From the NCBI GenBank assembly GCA_964510065.1, contig CAZEAC010000071.1, positions 1 through 23,672 on the forward strand: DNA of 23,672 nt, written 5' to 3'. The translations under genes were made by a program, and so were the position numbers. Shown piece after piece: positions 7,590 through 15,396 of the stretch; position 1 is the first letter of the stretch, and each line of letters begins with the position of its first letter. The notes beneath the pieces are model-generated. The model was not told the origin of the DNA and did not search any database. It worked only from the letters and a program-made list of their open reading frames with translations. This DNA is from CAZEAC01 sp964510065. Lineage in GTDB: Bacteria > Bdellovibrionota_C > UBA2361 > CAIXSY01.

Positions 7590-8750
7590 ATGCCTCGTCA
7601 CACCCCCCGTAAAGCACTCGCCGAGTTGCTTGAGCCCTACATAAACAAGGATCACTTCCTTACCTTCACTGATCTCTCAAAAGTCGGCATTAATCCCAAC
7701 AATAAATTTAAAACTCCGCTCGGAGTCTACTGTTATCCAATTGCTGAAGTAATTGAAGAGATTGCCGATGGTAATTTCATGTTCGGTATCGATCGCAAGC
7801 ACTACCATGTATTGAAACAGACTACGACAAAGATATTAGACCTCAGCAATTATAAGATTGCACAGTTTGAAGCAGATTTTGATGCGCTTTACGCCTACAC
7901 AAAAAAGAGCGGCAAACATATCGCGCCACTTATCGCGAAAGCGCATGAATGTGCTCTCTATGCCGTAAAGAATGTAGGATCGCTTTTTTGGGGGCTCATT
8001 CAGGCATGTGTGCAAATCGAGTCCGAGAAAATTGGCAGGCTCGCAACCGAGCGATCGACAGTGCTGTGGAATAAGCTCCTTCGCGAGATGGGATATGACC
8101 TTGTCGTCGATCGCTCAAGCAATATTCACCTGTTGCAATCGGCACAGGCTATCTTTCTTTCGCCGCGGGCTTATAAGGTGGTGCATTCGGGGCTTGTGCC
8201 AAAGGCAATTGGAAAGGCACGAGCCGACTATTGGGGCGGAGCGCTGCAGCCATATTGGCATCCCGGAGCAAATCCGACCGTGGATATGGTAATTGTCGCG
8301 GATGGGGAGCGGGCGAAACAGATTCTCCTTATTAAACGCGCCAAAAACGCAAAAGCCGAGGCCGGAAAATGGGCGCTTCCAGGAGGATTTATCGACACAA
8401 ACGCACCGCGTGGCATGCCGTGGCAGCCTGATAGAGAGAGCCTTCTCCAGGCTGCGGTGCGTGAGACTGCGGAGGAAACCGGAATCTATCTCTCGTCGAT
8501 GGGTGCTGAATTTCAGCTGGTGGGTGTCTTCGAGGGAGGCGGCCGCGACCCGCGTGATAATCGCGAGGCTTGGGTACGAAGCACCGCGGTAGCGATTGAT
8601 CTCAAGGCGAGGAAAGTAAAAGCACCTAAAGGAAGAGATGACGCCGACGAGGCGCGCTGGATTCCAATTTGCGATCTGCAGAAGATTACACTTGCTTTCG
8701 ATCATTCAAAAATTGTGAAAAGAGGTCTTAAGATTTTGGGACTTGGGTAG
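7590..8750 (+). CDS. ART-like domain fused to ADP-ribose-type Nudix hydrolase
   Basis: The 386-residue product has two halves. The C-terminal half (~228-386) is a Nudix hydrolase: GKWALPGGFID at 259-269, then E283 and RETAEETGI at 291-299 complete the Nudix box, with about eleven extra residues between GG and E283. RDPR at 319-322 and LAFDHSKI at 368-375 are features I associate with the ADP-ribose pyrophosphatase/NrtR branch. The N-terminal half (~20-200) has TFTDLSKVGINPNNKFKTPL and a later REMGYDLVVD...IH...QAIFLSP pattern, which recalls the ADP-ribosyltransferase-like domains of phage and polyvalent proteins; this part is from memory and less sure. AGGAA lies six bases before the ATG. The expected substrate of the Nudix half is ADP-ribose or a related NDP-sugar. 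Confidence 0.85.
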   Translation: MPRHTPRKALAELLEPYINKDHFLTFTDLSKVGINPNNKFKTPLGVYCYPIAEVIEEIADGNFMFGIDRKHYHVLKQTTTKILDLSNYKIAQFEADFDALYAYTKKSGKHIAPLIAKAHECALYAVKNVGSLFWGLIQACVQIESEKIGRLATERSTVLWNKLLREMGYDLVVDRSSNIHLLQSAQAIFLSPRAYKVVHSGLVPKAIGKARADYWGGALQPYWHPGANPTVDMVIVADGERAKQILLIKRAKNAKAEAGKWALPGGFIDTNAPRGMPWQPDRESLLQAAVRETAEETGIYLSSMGAEFQLVGVFEGGGRDPRDNREAWVRSTAVAIDLKARKVKAPKGRDDADEARWIPICDLQKITLAFDHSKIVKRGLKILGLG

Positions 8751-9024
8751 TGCGCCCCTCCAGCTAGCTGCTTCCATTGTTGCTTCGGAACGGTCTAGTT
8801 CAAAGAGATCTCAGAGAGTATAGCAAAGTATACTGTGTGAAATTACGGAAAGCCTTGCCGTACAGCCTTAAGAATTTTGAGCAAATTTGAAAACATAGAA
8901 GAATTAACTCTTCAATTGAATATTGTTGAGTGGCGTTGTATGTACGGGTGTCTGGAAAAACGCGCGAAAACGGCTTCTATTAGGCTTCTCCCGCAAAATA
9001 ACGTGAAAAAATATTTGAGGTTAC

Positions 9025-10356
9025 ATGATAACTATCTACGGTGCTAAAGGCGCTGCTCGGTGCTTAGTAAAACTCGTCAGCAATTCTTTTTTGTTCGCTT
9101 GCGCTCTTTCTGCCGCACATTGCCTAGCTCCTGAAGACTCCGTTGCTCAGAAGTCTCTACGCCTTCAGGTTCCACTTGATAAAAGCAAGGTAGCTTCCGA
9201 TTCTTTTTTAATTGCGAGGGTTATCAGTGTTGACGACTTAACCTTACAGTCGGCGTTTCTAATGGACTATTCTCGGAAAGTTGGACTTAAGGTAGGCAGC
9301 GAGAATAGCTTCGTTGCGGTGACCGCGGGCTCTCTCAGTAAAGGCAATTTGCTCTCGGGCCTCTTAAGAGTTCGTTCAAAGACAAGAAAGCTTCCCCCGC
9401 TCAAGTTAAAAAAGCGGCGAAGTAAAAAGGTAGCAGCACGTACACCTGTCATGCACCCCTTTGTCCCTTCGCCTACCATTCTGGAAAGTGCATCAGAAAC
9501 TGAAATGGCGGTAGTCGCTTTTCGTGATGCGGCGTTTAGCGTGAGTGGCCCTGGAACAGTACCCTGGATGGCACTTGCGGGGAGAGACACTGCTGCCACC
9601 GCAATGGCCTCTGTCGAATGTTATCTAAAAGAAGACGGTTTCGTTATCGCTGAAACCAGCTCAGAGTTTGTTCGGGCAAGAGAGGTCGAGCTCGAATTGT
9701 GTAGAAGCGGAAATAGCTCAGCCTGTTTTGATCCCGAGAATTACCTGACACCAAATGCCGCTGTGACAGGAAGCTTTACTTCTGACGGAGCAAACTTTAC
9801 CGTGGCGCTCACCTTCTTGGATGAACAGGGAGCGGTGGCAGCAACAACATCTGTGCAAGGGCCATTTGAATCGTTTATCGATCTATTACTCACGGCCGGG
9901 AAAGACCTAGGAGAGAAAGTATGCCGTTCTCGCGAATTGAAAGTGACAATTGCGCCATCCGGCTTCAGTCAAAATAATTGCGCATATACTGATGCGGGAG
10001 GGTGTGGCGGCTGTTCAGAGTTCCGAAACGGGTACTATTGGGAAGGGGGACACTATCTCGGAGATATGCGTGGCCCCATCGGAACTATATTAAAAATCTC
10101 TAGTTCCGATGGTGAAACATCACGAGGTACGGTTGCTTGCGGAGATTGGAGCCCAATCGCCTGCGAGCAGAACCTTTGCTGCAAACGTGAAGCCGGACAG
10201 CCGGCTTCGGGACGTTATGACGCGCAATTGAATTTCCCACTAAATGCTCAACACTGTGAATGTCAGATAGTTATACCCTCGCTGAATTTGACTGCTAAGG
10301 TCGAAAAGGGCACGCGCAGTAAATCTGAGAGCCTAGCTATTAGCTGCCCAGGTTAA
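9025..10356 (+). CDS. Secreted protein with CsgG/TolB-N-like domain and Cys-rich tail
   Basis: The 443-residue product has an N-terminal export signal (hydrophobic FLFACALSAAHCLA at ~22-35). A basic, proline-containing linker lies at ~119-140 (KLKKRRSKK). Residues ~180-300 resemble the alpha/beta domain of CsgG, LpoB and TolB-N type envelope proteins: a helix, then DGFVIAET, then AAVTGSFTSDGANFTVALTF and LDEQGAVAATTSVQG, ending in a long helix. The last ~125 residues hold ten Cys, including CGGC at 327-330 and adjacent Cys at 385-386, as expected for a disulfide-bonded exported domain. GAGG (9017-9020) precedes the ATG by four bases. It converges on the kinase gene with about 93 bp between. 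The exact function is unknown. Confidence 0.75.
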   Translation: MITIYGAKGAARCLVKLVSNSFLFACALSAAHCLAPEDSVAQKSLRLQVPLDKSKVASDSFLIARVISVDDLTLQSAFLMDYSRKVGLKVGSENSFVAVTAGSLSKGNLLSGLLRVRSKTRKLPPLKLKKRRSKKVAARTPVMHPFVPSPTILESASETEMAVVAFRDAAFSVSGPGTVPWMALAGRDTAATAMASVECYLKEDGFVIAETSSEFVRAREVELELCRSGNSSACFDPENYLTPNAAVTGSFTSDGANFTVALTFLDEQGAVAATTSVQGPFESFIDLLLTAGKDLGEKVCRSRELKVTIAPSGFSQNNCAYTDAGGCGGCSEFRNGYYWEGGHYLGDMRGPIGTILKISSSDGETSRGTVACGDWSPIACEQNLCCKREAGQPASGRYDAQLNFPLNAQHCECQIVIPSLNLTAKVEKGTRSKSESLAISCPG

Positions 10357-10449
10357 GAAGTTCTTGATAGGTTCCAGCGCTCAGATGTACAAATTTTTAG
10401 AATTATGGCGCGATAATTGGTTCCTGCTGAGTGTGGCTGAATAGATTTA

Positions 10450-12051
10450 TCAGCGCTCTTTTGATGCTGGAACAGCGCTTCTTGGCGTGAGAATGAGTTT
10501 GGGTACCTCAAGCGGAATCGGTGTTGCGACGGGCTTCGCTGCTGCTTTTTGTGCTCGCTCGGACTCCTTTTTCTTATCCTTGCCTGAGCCTGCCTTCGGA
10601 CCTTGTGCAGTCTTTTCGACGGGCGCGAGATCGGCCGGCGCGGGCTCTGAAGTTAAGGCGGGAGTGTTATGTACGGTAGGTTGCACCTGAGCGGCGACGC
10701 TTTCCGTAGGTGCTGGCGTAACTTTGATTGCTGGCTCGGTCTTGGGCAGGTCTTTTTCCGGGAGCGCAACTTCTTCGGTAATTGGCTCGATTCTTTTTGG
10801 TTGAACCGCCGATATCGTGTCTTCAAGCTTTTCAATTGGCGTGAGCGGTGCTGTGGATCTTTCGCTCGGAGCTGGCTGATGCATCGTTAGTCTTACATAG
10901 AGCCCAGCGATAATTACCGCGCAGAAGCTCCCGAGCGCTGCAGCGAGTACGACGCGAATCCCCAAGCGCGCCTGCCGTTTCTGTTTGGTAAGATTTTTCT
11001 TTTGCGATTTTGCGGAGGAAAGCGGAGGAGATGGAATCTTTGGCGCGGGAACTGGGGTTTTGTGCGCAGGGGTAAGTGTATCTGGTTCGACAGATTTTAC
11101 TTCAGCGTTCTTCTCTTTGCCGGGATTCACCGAGATAAGCACTGTCTCAGCATTGGGAAGGCTCTTGTTGATTACCTTGAACTGCTCTGGAAGATTCGGC
11201 ATGGTCGCGAGAAATTCTAAGTCTTCCGCCATTTCAATCGCATTCTGGTAGCGATCGCCCGGACGAATTTGGATCGCTCGCATTATCAGTGCGCTCAATG
11301 CTCGCGGACAGGCGCTGTTGACAACGTGAGGTGCCGGTGGAAGAGAAGATAGTTTAGATTGAATGAGATCAACGACGGGCTTCCCACGAAAAGGGGTCAA
11401 GCCAGTGCACATCTCATAAGCGATTGTGCCAAGCGCATATATGTCACCCAGTGGGCTAATTTCACCCTGGTCAAGATATTCCGGACTCAGATACTCAATG
11501 GTACCGACAACTGCACCTTTCGCGGTGACCCGTTTTCTCTCAGCGGTGTGAGCAGTCGCAAAATCGATGACTCTAATTTGATCTTCCTCGGTGAGGAGAA
11601 TGTTGCTTGGCTTAAGGTCACGGTGAATTACTCCGGCATTATGAATGGCCTGCACTGCGGCGCAGAGCGCGGAAAGAAAGTCGATAATTCGCTTGGTCTG
11701 GACAGCGGTTCTGCTCTGAATCCAAACTCCAAGATCGCCCCCGCCAACATGTTCCATGGAGTAGGCAAGTATTGATGCATCTTCAACAAATTCAATTGGC
11801 TTAATGACATTCGGGTGCTTTACCCTGCGAGCCGCTTCGAATTCATTGAGAAAACGCTCACGCAGATCAGGATCTTGATTTTCGTCAAGGCGGAACACTT
11901 TGAGTGCGACCTTGGTCCCGGGCGACTTCGAATCCTCGCATAGATAGACAAAACCCATGCTGCCGCGGCCAACGCAGCGTACAATCCGAAAGCGATGAAG
12001 CTTTTTCCCGGATTCGTACGGTGTCGCCGTATGTGGCTGAGTCACATTCAT
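10450..12051 (-). CDS. Transmembrane Ser/Thr protein kinase (Hanks type)
   Basis: From the ATG at 12051 the protein has 533 residues. The kinase domain occupies ~18-285: glycine loop VGRGSMGFVY (27-36), ATP-anchoring Lys51 in VALKVF, catalytic HRDLKPSN (143-150, Asp145), metal-binding Asp163 in VIDFATAH (DFA instead of DFG), GTIEYLSPE (183-191) and GDIYALG (202-208). A Pro-rich linker leads to one membrane helix at ~364-386 and then a ~145-residue external tail rich in Pro, Ala, Thr and Glu, without PASTA repeats. The kinase faces the cytosol. Longer in-frame starts exist at 12111 (ATG) and 12132 (GTG), adding 20 or 27 residues. None of the three has a clean ribosome-binding site; the AGGAGG at 12105-12100 best fits a separate leader ORF. 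Confidence 0.92.
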   Translation of the reverse strand: MNVTQPHTATPYESGKKLHRFRIVRCVGRGSMGFVYLCEDSKSPGTKVALKVFRLDENQDPDLRERFLNEFEAARRVKHPNVIKPIEFVEDASILAYSMEHVGGGDLGVWIQSRTAVQTKRIIDFLSALCAAVQAIHNAGVIHRDLKPSNILLTEEDQIRVIDFATAHTAERKRVTAKGAVVGTIEYLSPEYLDQGEISPLGDIYALGTIAYEMCTGLTPFRGKPVVDLIQSKLSSLPPAPHVVNSACPRALSALIMRAIQIRPGDRYQNAIEMAEDLEFLATMPNLPEQFKVINKSLPNAETVLISVNPGKEKNAEVKSVEPDTLTPAHKTPVPAPKIPSPPLSSAKSQKKNLTKQKRQARLGIRVVLAAALGSFCAVIIAGLYVRLTMHQPAPSERSTAPLTPIEKLEDTISAVQPKRIEPITEEVALPEKDLPKTEPAIKVTPAPTESVAAQVQPTVHNTPALTSEPAPADLAPVEKTAQGPKAGSGKDKKKESERAQKAAAKPVATPIPLEVPKLILTPRSAVPASKER

Positions 12052-12092
12052 AGTGCTGGAATAGAGCTGACGCGGGCAGCACGCCGACTCAT
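12048..12092 (-). CDS. Possible 14-residue leader peptide of the kinase gene
   Basis: On the minus strand AGGAGG (12105-12100) is followed after seven bases by ATG (12092-12090), opening a frame for MSRRAARVSSIPAL. Its TGA (12050-12048) overlaps the kinase ATG (12051-12049) as ATGA, the classic arrangement for translational coupling. It is the best Shine-Dalgarno/start pairing in the region. It lies out of frame inside the longer kinase start variants, so it is real only if the kinase begins at 12051. Confidence 0.28.
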   Translation of the reverse strand: MSRRAARVSSIPAL

Positions 12093-12177
12093 TCTTCTCC
12101 CTCCTCGTCATATTAGGACGGCAGAAGCGCACAATCGGATAAGTGCTGATCTCGGCCTGTCTAATTCGTTGAAACTA

Positions 12178-12206
12178 TTGAGAGTTTGAGCCGGCTCTCC
12201 TATACT
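12178..12206 (+). promoter_or_regulatory. Sigma70-type promoter of mtnP, probably leaderless
   Basis: TTGAGA (12178-12183), a spacer of exactly 17 bp, and TATACT (12201-12206) make a good promoter. The -10 box ends eight bases before the mtnP ATG at 12215, so transcription should start at or within about three bases of the start codon. There is no Shine-Dalgarno sequence in that space, which agrees with a leaderless message. Confidence 0.6.
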
Positions 12207-12214
12207 GCCTGGTC

Positions 12215-13105
12215 ATGGAAAAAAAGAGAGCGAAAAAAGTTGCAGTAATCGGTGGATCCGGACTCTATAAGTTAGAGCAGATAGAAGTTGTTAACGAGCA
12301 CCAGGTGACCACCCCCTTTGGCAGCCCATCGTCGTTGATAACAGAGGCGTGCATTGGCGATACTACGGTCCTGTTTCTTGCGCGCCATGGATCTGCACAC
12401 CAGTTCTTGCCCGGAGAAATTAACTATCGCGCCAATTTGTATGCGCTGAAAGCGCTTGGAGCGGAATGGTGCATTGCTGTCTCGGCGGTGGGAAGCCTTT
12501 GCGAGGAGATGAAGCCGGGTGATTTTGTTGTTCCCGATCAGATTATCGATCACACGCGGCAGCGGCCGTCAAGTTTCTTTGGCGATGGCGTCGCGGCACA
12601 TATCAGCTTTGCGGATCCGTATTGCGACGTGCTTCGCGGGGCTTTGGTGCAGACATGTCGCTCACTGCGTTTTCAAGTTCATGAAAAAGGTTGTGCCGTA
12701 ACCATTGAAGGGCCGGCGTTCTCGACCCGAGCGGAGTCAAATGTGTACCGATTGTTTGGTGCGAACATTATCGGCATGACCGGTATGCCTGAAGCCCGCT
12801 TGGCGAGAGAAGCCGAGCTTTCATATTCGATGCTTGCTATCGTCACTGACTACGATTGCTGGCGGCACTCTGAGGATGTTGTTGATGCGACAAAGGTGCT
12901 CGAGGTCCTTAAACAGGGTGCAGTGCGCGCAGGCGAAGTAGTGCGACAAGTTGTCCCAATGCTCATGAGTCTGAATCCTTCACGGCGTTGCGCGGAAGCG
13001 CTGAATAATGCGATAATTTCCGATATGGACAAGATCCCTTCGGCTAGTTTGCAGAAGCTTTCTGTAATCTTGGATCGTTATCGTAACGCGCACAGGCATC
13101 AATGA
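12215..13105 (+). CDS. mtnP: S-methyl-5'-thioadenosine phosphorylase
   Basis: The 296-residue protein belongs to the PNP/MTAP phosphorylase family. It has a phosphate-binding GGSGLY at 13-18, ARHGSAHQFLPGEINYRAN at 56-74, SAVGSL at 90-95, EGPAFSTRAES at 165-175 and GMTGMPEARLAREAELSY at 187-204. TDYDCW (211-216) carries the two Asp residues that read the 6-amino group of adenine, which favours methylthioadenosine over guanosine or inosine. It splits MTA, the by-product of polyamine and homoserine-lactone synthesis, into adenine and methylthioribose-1-phosphate in the cytosol. The stop overlaps the next start as ATGA (13102-13105), so it is coupled to the peroxidase gene. No other methionine-salvage gene lies nearby. 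Confidence 0.95.
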   Translation: MEKKRAKKVAVIGGSGLYKLEQIEVVNEHQVTTPFGSPSSLITEACIGDTTVLFLARHGSAHQFLPGEINYRANLYALKALGAEWCIAVSAVGSLCEEMKPGDFVVPDQIIDHTRQRPSSFFGDGVAAHISFADPYCDVLRGALVQTCRSLRFQVHEKGCAVTIEGPAFSTRAESNVYRLFGANIIGMTGMPEARLAREAELSYSMLAIVTDYDCWRHSEDVVDATKVLEVLKQGAVRAGEVVRQVVPMLMSLNPSRRCAEALNNAIISDMDKIPSASLQKLSVILDRYRNAHRHQ

Positions 13106-13584
13106 GCAGCTTGTATGATTTCACGGTTGAAGGAATTAGCGGCGAGCAGGTCGCGCTCGCTCAATTTAAGGGCAAAGTTTCACTGGTGGTGAATACCGCG
13201 TCACGCTGCGGATTTACCTCGCAGTATGCCGGCCTGCAAGAGCTGTATGACAAATATAGGGAAAGAGGCTTTGTCGTGTTGGCGTTTCCAAGCAATAACT
13301 TTGGTGCGCAGGAACCAGGAAGTAACGCTGAGATTCAACAATTTTGCGAGTTGAAATTTAAGACTACCTTTCCCATTTTTGGCAAAATCAACGTCAAAGG
13401 CGATAAGCGCCATCCACTGTACTCCTTTCTTACCACTGAATCGGCCGAGGATTATCACGGTGATCCAGGATGGAACTTTGTGAAGTTCTTAATTGATAAG
13501 GAGGGGCAGGTCGTGGGTAGGTTTTCTTCGATGACCGGTCCATCTTCGAAAAAGATAGCACGCGCAATTGAGAGCTTGCTCTAG
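13102..13584 (+). CDS. gpx: Glutathione peroxidase family thiol peroxidase
   Basis: The 160-residue protein has the full GPx fold pattern. The peroxidatic Cys36 is in NTASRCGFTSQY, the catalytic Gln70 in FGAQEPG, and Trp-Asn in GDPGWNFVKF (about 131-132). Cys82 in QFCELKFKTTFPIF sits where the resolving Cys of thioredoxin-dependent members lies, so thioredoxin is the likelier reductant than glutathione. The usual FPCNQFG is FPSNNFG here, a small departure that does not touch the catalytic residues. It has no signal peptide and should reduce peroxides in the cytosol. Its ATG overlaps the mtnP stop, and a 14-bp hairpin follows. Confidence 0.95.
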   Translation: MSSLYDFTVEGISGEQVALAQFKGKVSLVVNTASRCGFTSQYAGLQELYDKYRERGFVVLAFPSNNFGAQEPGSNAEIQQFCELKFKTTFPIFGKINVKGDKRHPLYSFLTTESAEDYHGDPGWNFVKFLIDKEGQVVGRFSSMTGPSSKKIARAIESLL

Positions 13585-13628
13585 CTTAAGCGCACGCGTC
13601 CTGTTGGAGTTGTGCTAATCACCTTAGG

Positions 13629-13669
13629 CCGCAAATCTCACCGCAGCAGAACCTTGGTGAGATTTGCGG
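13629..13669 (+). terminator. Hairpin after the mtnP-gpx operon
   Basis: ccgcaaatctcacc (13629-13642) and ggtgagatttgcgg (13656-13669) make a perfect 14-bp stem with a 13-nt loop, 45 bases after the peroxidase stop codon. There is no T tract after it, so termination may need Rho or the next hairpin. Confidence 0.6.
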
Positions 13670-13691
13670 GTTAGGACTGCAGAGTGAAAAG

Positions 13692-13717
13692 GGCTGAGAG
13701 GTTTTCTCCTCTCAGCC
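13692..13717 (-). terminator. Terminator of the MFS transporter gene, perhaps bidirectional
   Basis: ggctgagagg (13692-13701) and cctctcagcc (13708-13717) form a 10-bp stem with a six-base loop. On the minus strand the stem is followed by CTTTTCAC, a short U tract, and it lies just after the MFS stop codon. On the plus strand it could back up the preceding hairpin of the convergent operon. Confidence 0.68.
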
Positions 13718-13720
13718 GTG

Positions 13721-15022
13721 TTAGTTTTGTGCAGAACCTTTGCGTAACTGCCGCCAAACCGTGATCGCGACAATCAACGCAAAACATCCGATGCAGAAAT
13801 GTGCCGTAGCGACATCACAGTGCGCAGCGATTGCCCCCGCCGGCAGAAGCAGGATTGCGGTCACAACTCTGCCAAGTGCCGGGATCAGTGAATTAATCGC
13901 CGCACGATCCTCCGAACTAATTCCTTGATTCAGAAGATCGGGAACCACCGTATCTTGAAATCCATTCGCCCAGAATATGATCGGTACCATTAACAGCACG
14001 ATCAGTCCGAGTTGAGACCCCAATATACAGTAGCCCATGCCCGCCAGCAGGGCCGCTATCAAGCAAGAGCGAACTGCTCCGGCTTTTACGAGAATGCGCT
14101 TATTGTAGCGCATGGCGTATGCCGCAAGCAGATTGCCCATGAGCAAGATCGCTCCGAACGCAATCTCAGGAACTCCAAGATCGCGGTAGAGCGCTTGCAG
14201 TAACGGTCTGCCAAGAAACGTCGCATTGAAGACCAGAGCGCCGATAACTATCGTCGCGCGCACCTGGCTTCCATTTCTAAAAGAATCGCGAACCACTTGA
14301 AGCAGCTGCTCGGCATACTGCACGTGGAACACCTTCTTTCCTGGCGGTTCGACCATCAGCAGGAGCGGAATCACACTCAAGGTGTAACCCGCCGCGGCCA
14401 AAAGGAACGGCAACTCGAGCCGAAACTTGGCAAGGAACGACCCCAAAAAGCAGGTAATCCCAAGGCCCAGCGCCGACATCGCGCTCAGACGGGCTCGAAA
14501 TGCCGGATGGCAACGCTCCGCACCAAGTGCCCGCAGCGAGTCAAAAATGATCGCGTGCTCGGCTCCGGTGATTAGCCCCATACTGACTGCCAACACCACC
14601 TCCGCAAAAACCAGGTCGCCGAAGCTGTTAGCAAAGCCGTACATCGACATCCCAATCGCGAACAGAATGGTGCCGCTGATAAGAGCGATCTTTCGACCAA
14701 TCCTATCGGCACATGCGCCGCCCATAAGCAGGAGTGGCGCAAAAATGATTGCAAAGATTGCTTGCAACCATGCAATCTCGCCGTCACTCATCCCAATCCG
14801 CGTGTAAAGTTGTAATGTACAGGGAAACATGAATCCAACCATCACGCTGAAGACCTTTGCTACGTAAAAAAGCTCAAGATTTCTCCGATACTTTTTTCGC
14901 TGGCTCTGAGCGTGTCTTACGACGCGCAGTCTAGGAATAGCGCCCCCTTGCGAGGCCGCCTCACCATGTTTCGCGTCAGACAGTAGATACACCTCTCCCG
15001 TTGCACGTTTCGGTGCTTGCAT
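13721..15022 (-). CDS. MFS transporter
   Basis: The 433-residue protein has a hydrophilic N-terminus of about 50 residues (basic near 35-47) and then roughly twelve membrane segments. The loop after the second segment reads GGACADRIGRKIAL, the MFS motif A (GxxxDRxGRK). Asp and Glu residues in EVVLAVSMGLITGAEHAIIFDSL fit a transport path in the N-terminal half. It is an inner-membrane secondary carrier; I cannot name the substrate, and efflux of a small molecule is as likely as uptake. The ATG at 15022 is preceded by AAAGG very close by. The gene is monocistronic, converges on mtnP-gpx and is divergent from the methyltransferase run across a 615-bp gap. Confidence 0.92.
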   Translation of the reverse strand: MQAPKRATGEVYLLSDAKHGEAASQGGAIPRLRVVRHAQSQRKKYRRNLELFYVAKVFSVMVGFMFPCTLQLYTRIGMSDGEIAWLQAIFAIIFAPLLLMGGACADRIGRKIALISGTILFAIGMSMYGFANSFGDLVFAEVVLAVSMGLITGAEHAIIFDSLRALGAERCHPAFRARLSAMSALGLGITCFLGSFLAKFRLELPFLLAAAGYTLSVIPLLLMVEPPGKKVFHVQYAEQLLQVVRDSFRNGSQVRATIVIGALVFNATFLGRPLLQALYRDLGVPEIAFGAILLMGNLLAAYAMRYNKRILVKAGAVRSCLIAALLAGMGYCILGSQLGLIVLLMVPIIFWANGFQDTVVPDLLNQGISSEDRAAINSLIPALGRVVTAILLLPAGAIAAHCDVATAHFCIGCFALIVAITVWRQLRKGSAQN

Positions 15023-15245
15023 AACCTTTTACTTTCTCTTTAACGTTTTATTTCAGAGAGTTGCGTTTTCGCGCGCCGCTCTGCCAGCATAGCTCGAATT
15101 CAACATCAGGTTGAACCCGTGCTAAGCCGGCCAAAGAGCTTCTGGTCACTAAATTAAAAATATAAATGGGGAAGGGATGCAGTAGGATCTAAACAGAGGA
15201 ACTATAGAGAGGAGCTGCAGGTAAAAGTTACGATAAGGAGTTTCA

Positions 15246-15355
15246 GTGAGAAAAGCCTTTTGGTCGGCTTAGTTATTGGACTTACTTCTACCCTTATTTG
15301 CGCTCTGTTTTGTTGTTTGTTTTCGATACTTCGCGGCCTAGATCATAGGTCATAG
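15246..15355 (+). pseudogene. Possible frameshifted small membrane peptide
   Basis: AAGGAG (15235-15240) stands five bases before GTG (15246), an ideal spacing, but this frame ends after eight codons (VRKAFWSA, stop at 15270-15272). In the -1 frame, from about 15260, the DNA is open to TAG at 15353-15355 and encodes LVGLVIGLTSTLICALFCC, a convincing membrane helix. Joining the two at the TTTT of 15258-15261 gives a ~36-residue peptide with a basic start and one membrane span. It could be a decayed gene, an assembly error or true frameshifting. Confidence 0.22.
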
Positions 15356-15396
15356 GAGACGCGAAATAACCGGCATATCGACCTTCTAGTCGACGC

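Noticed and set aside
8115..8705. 196-codon frame on the minus strand
   Set aside because: It is entirely antisense to the Nudix gene, whose motifs are certain.
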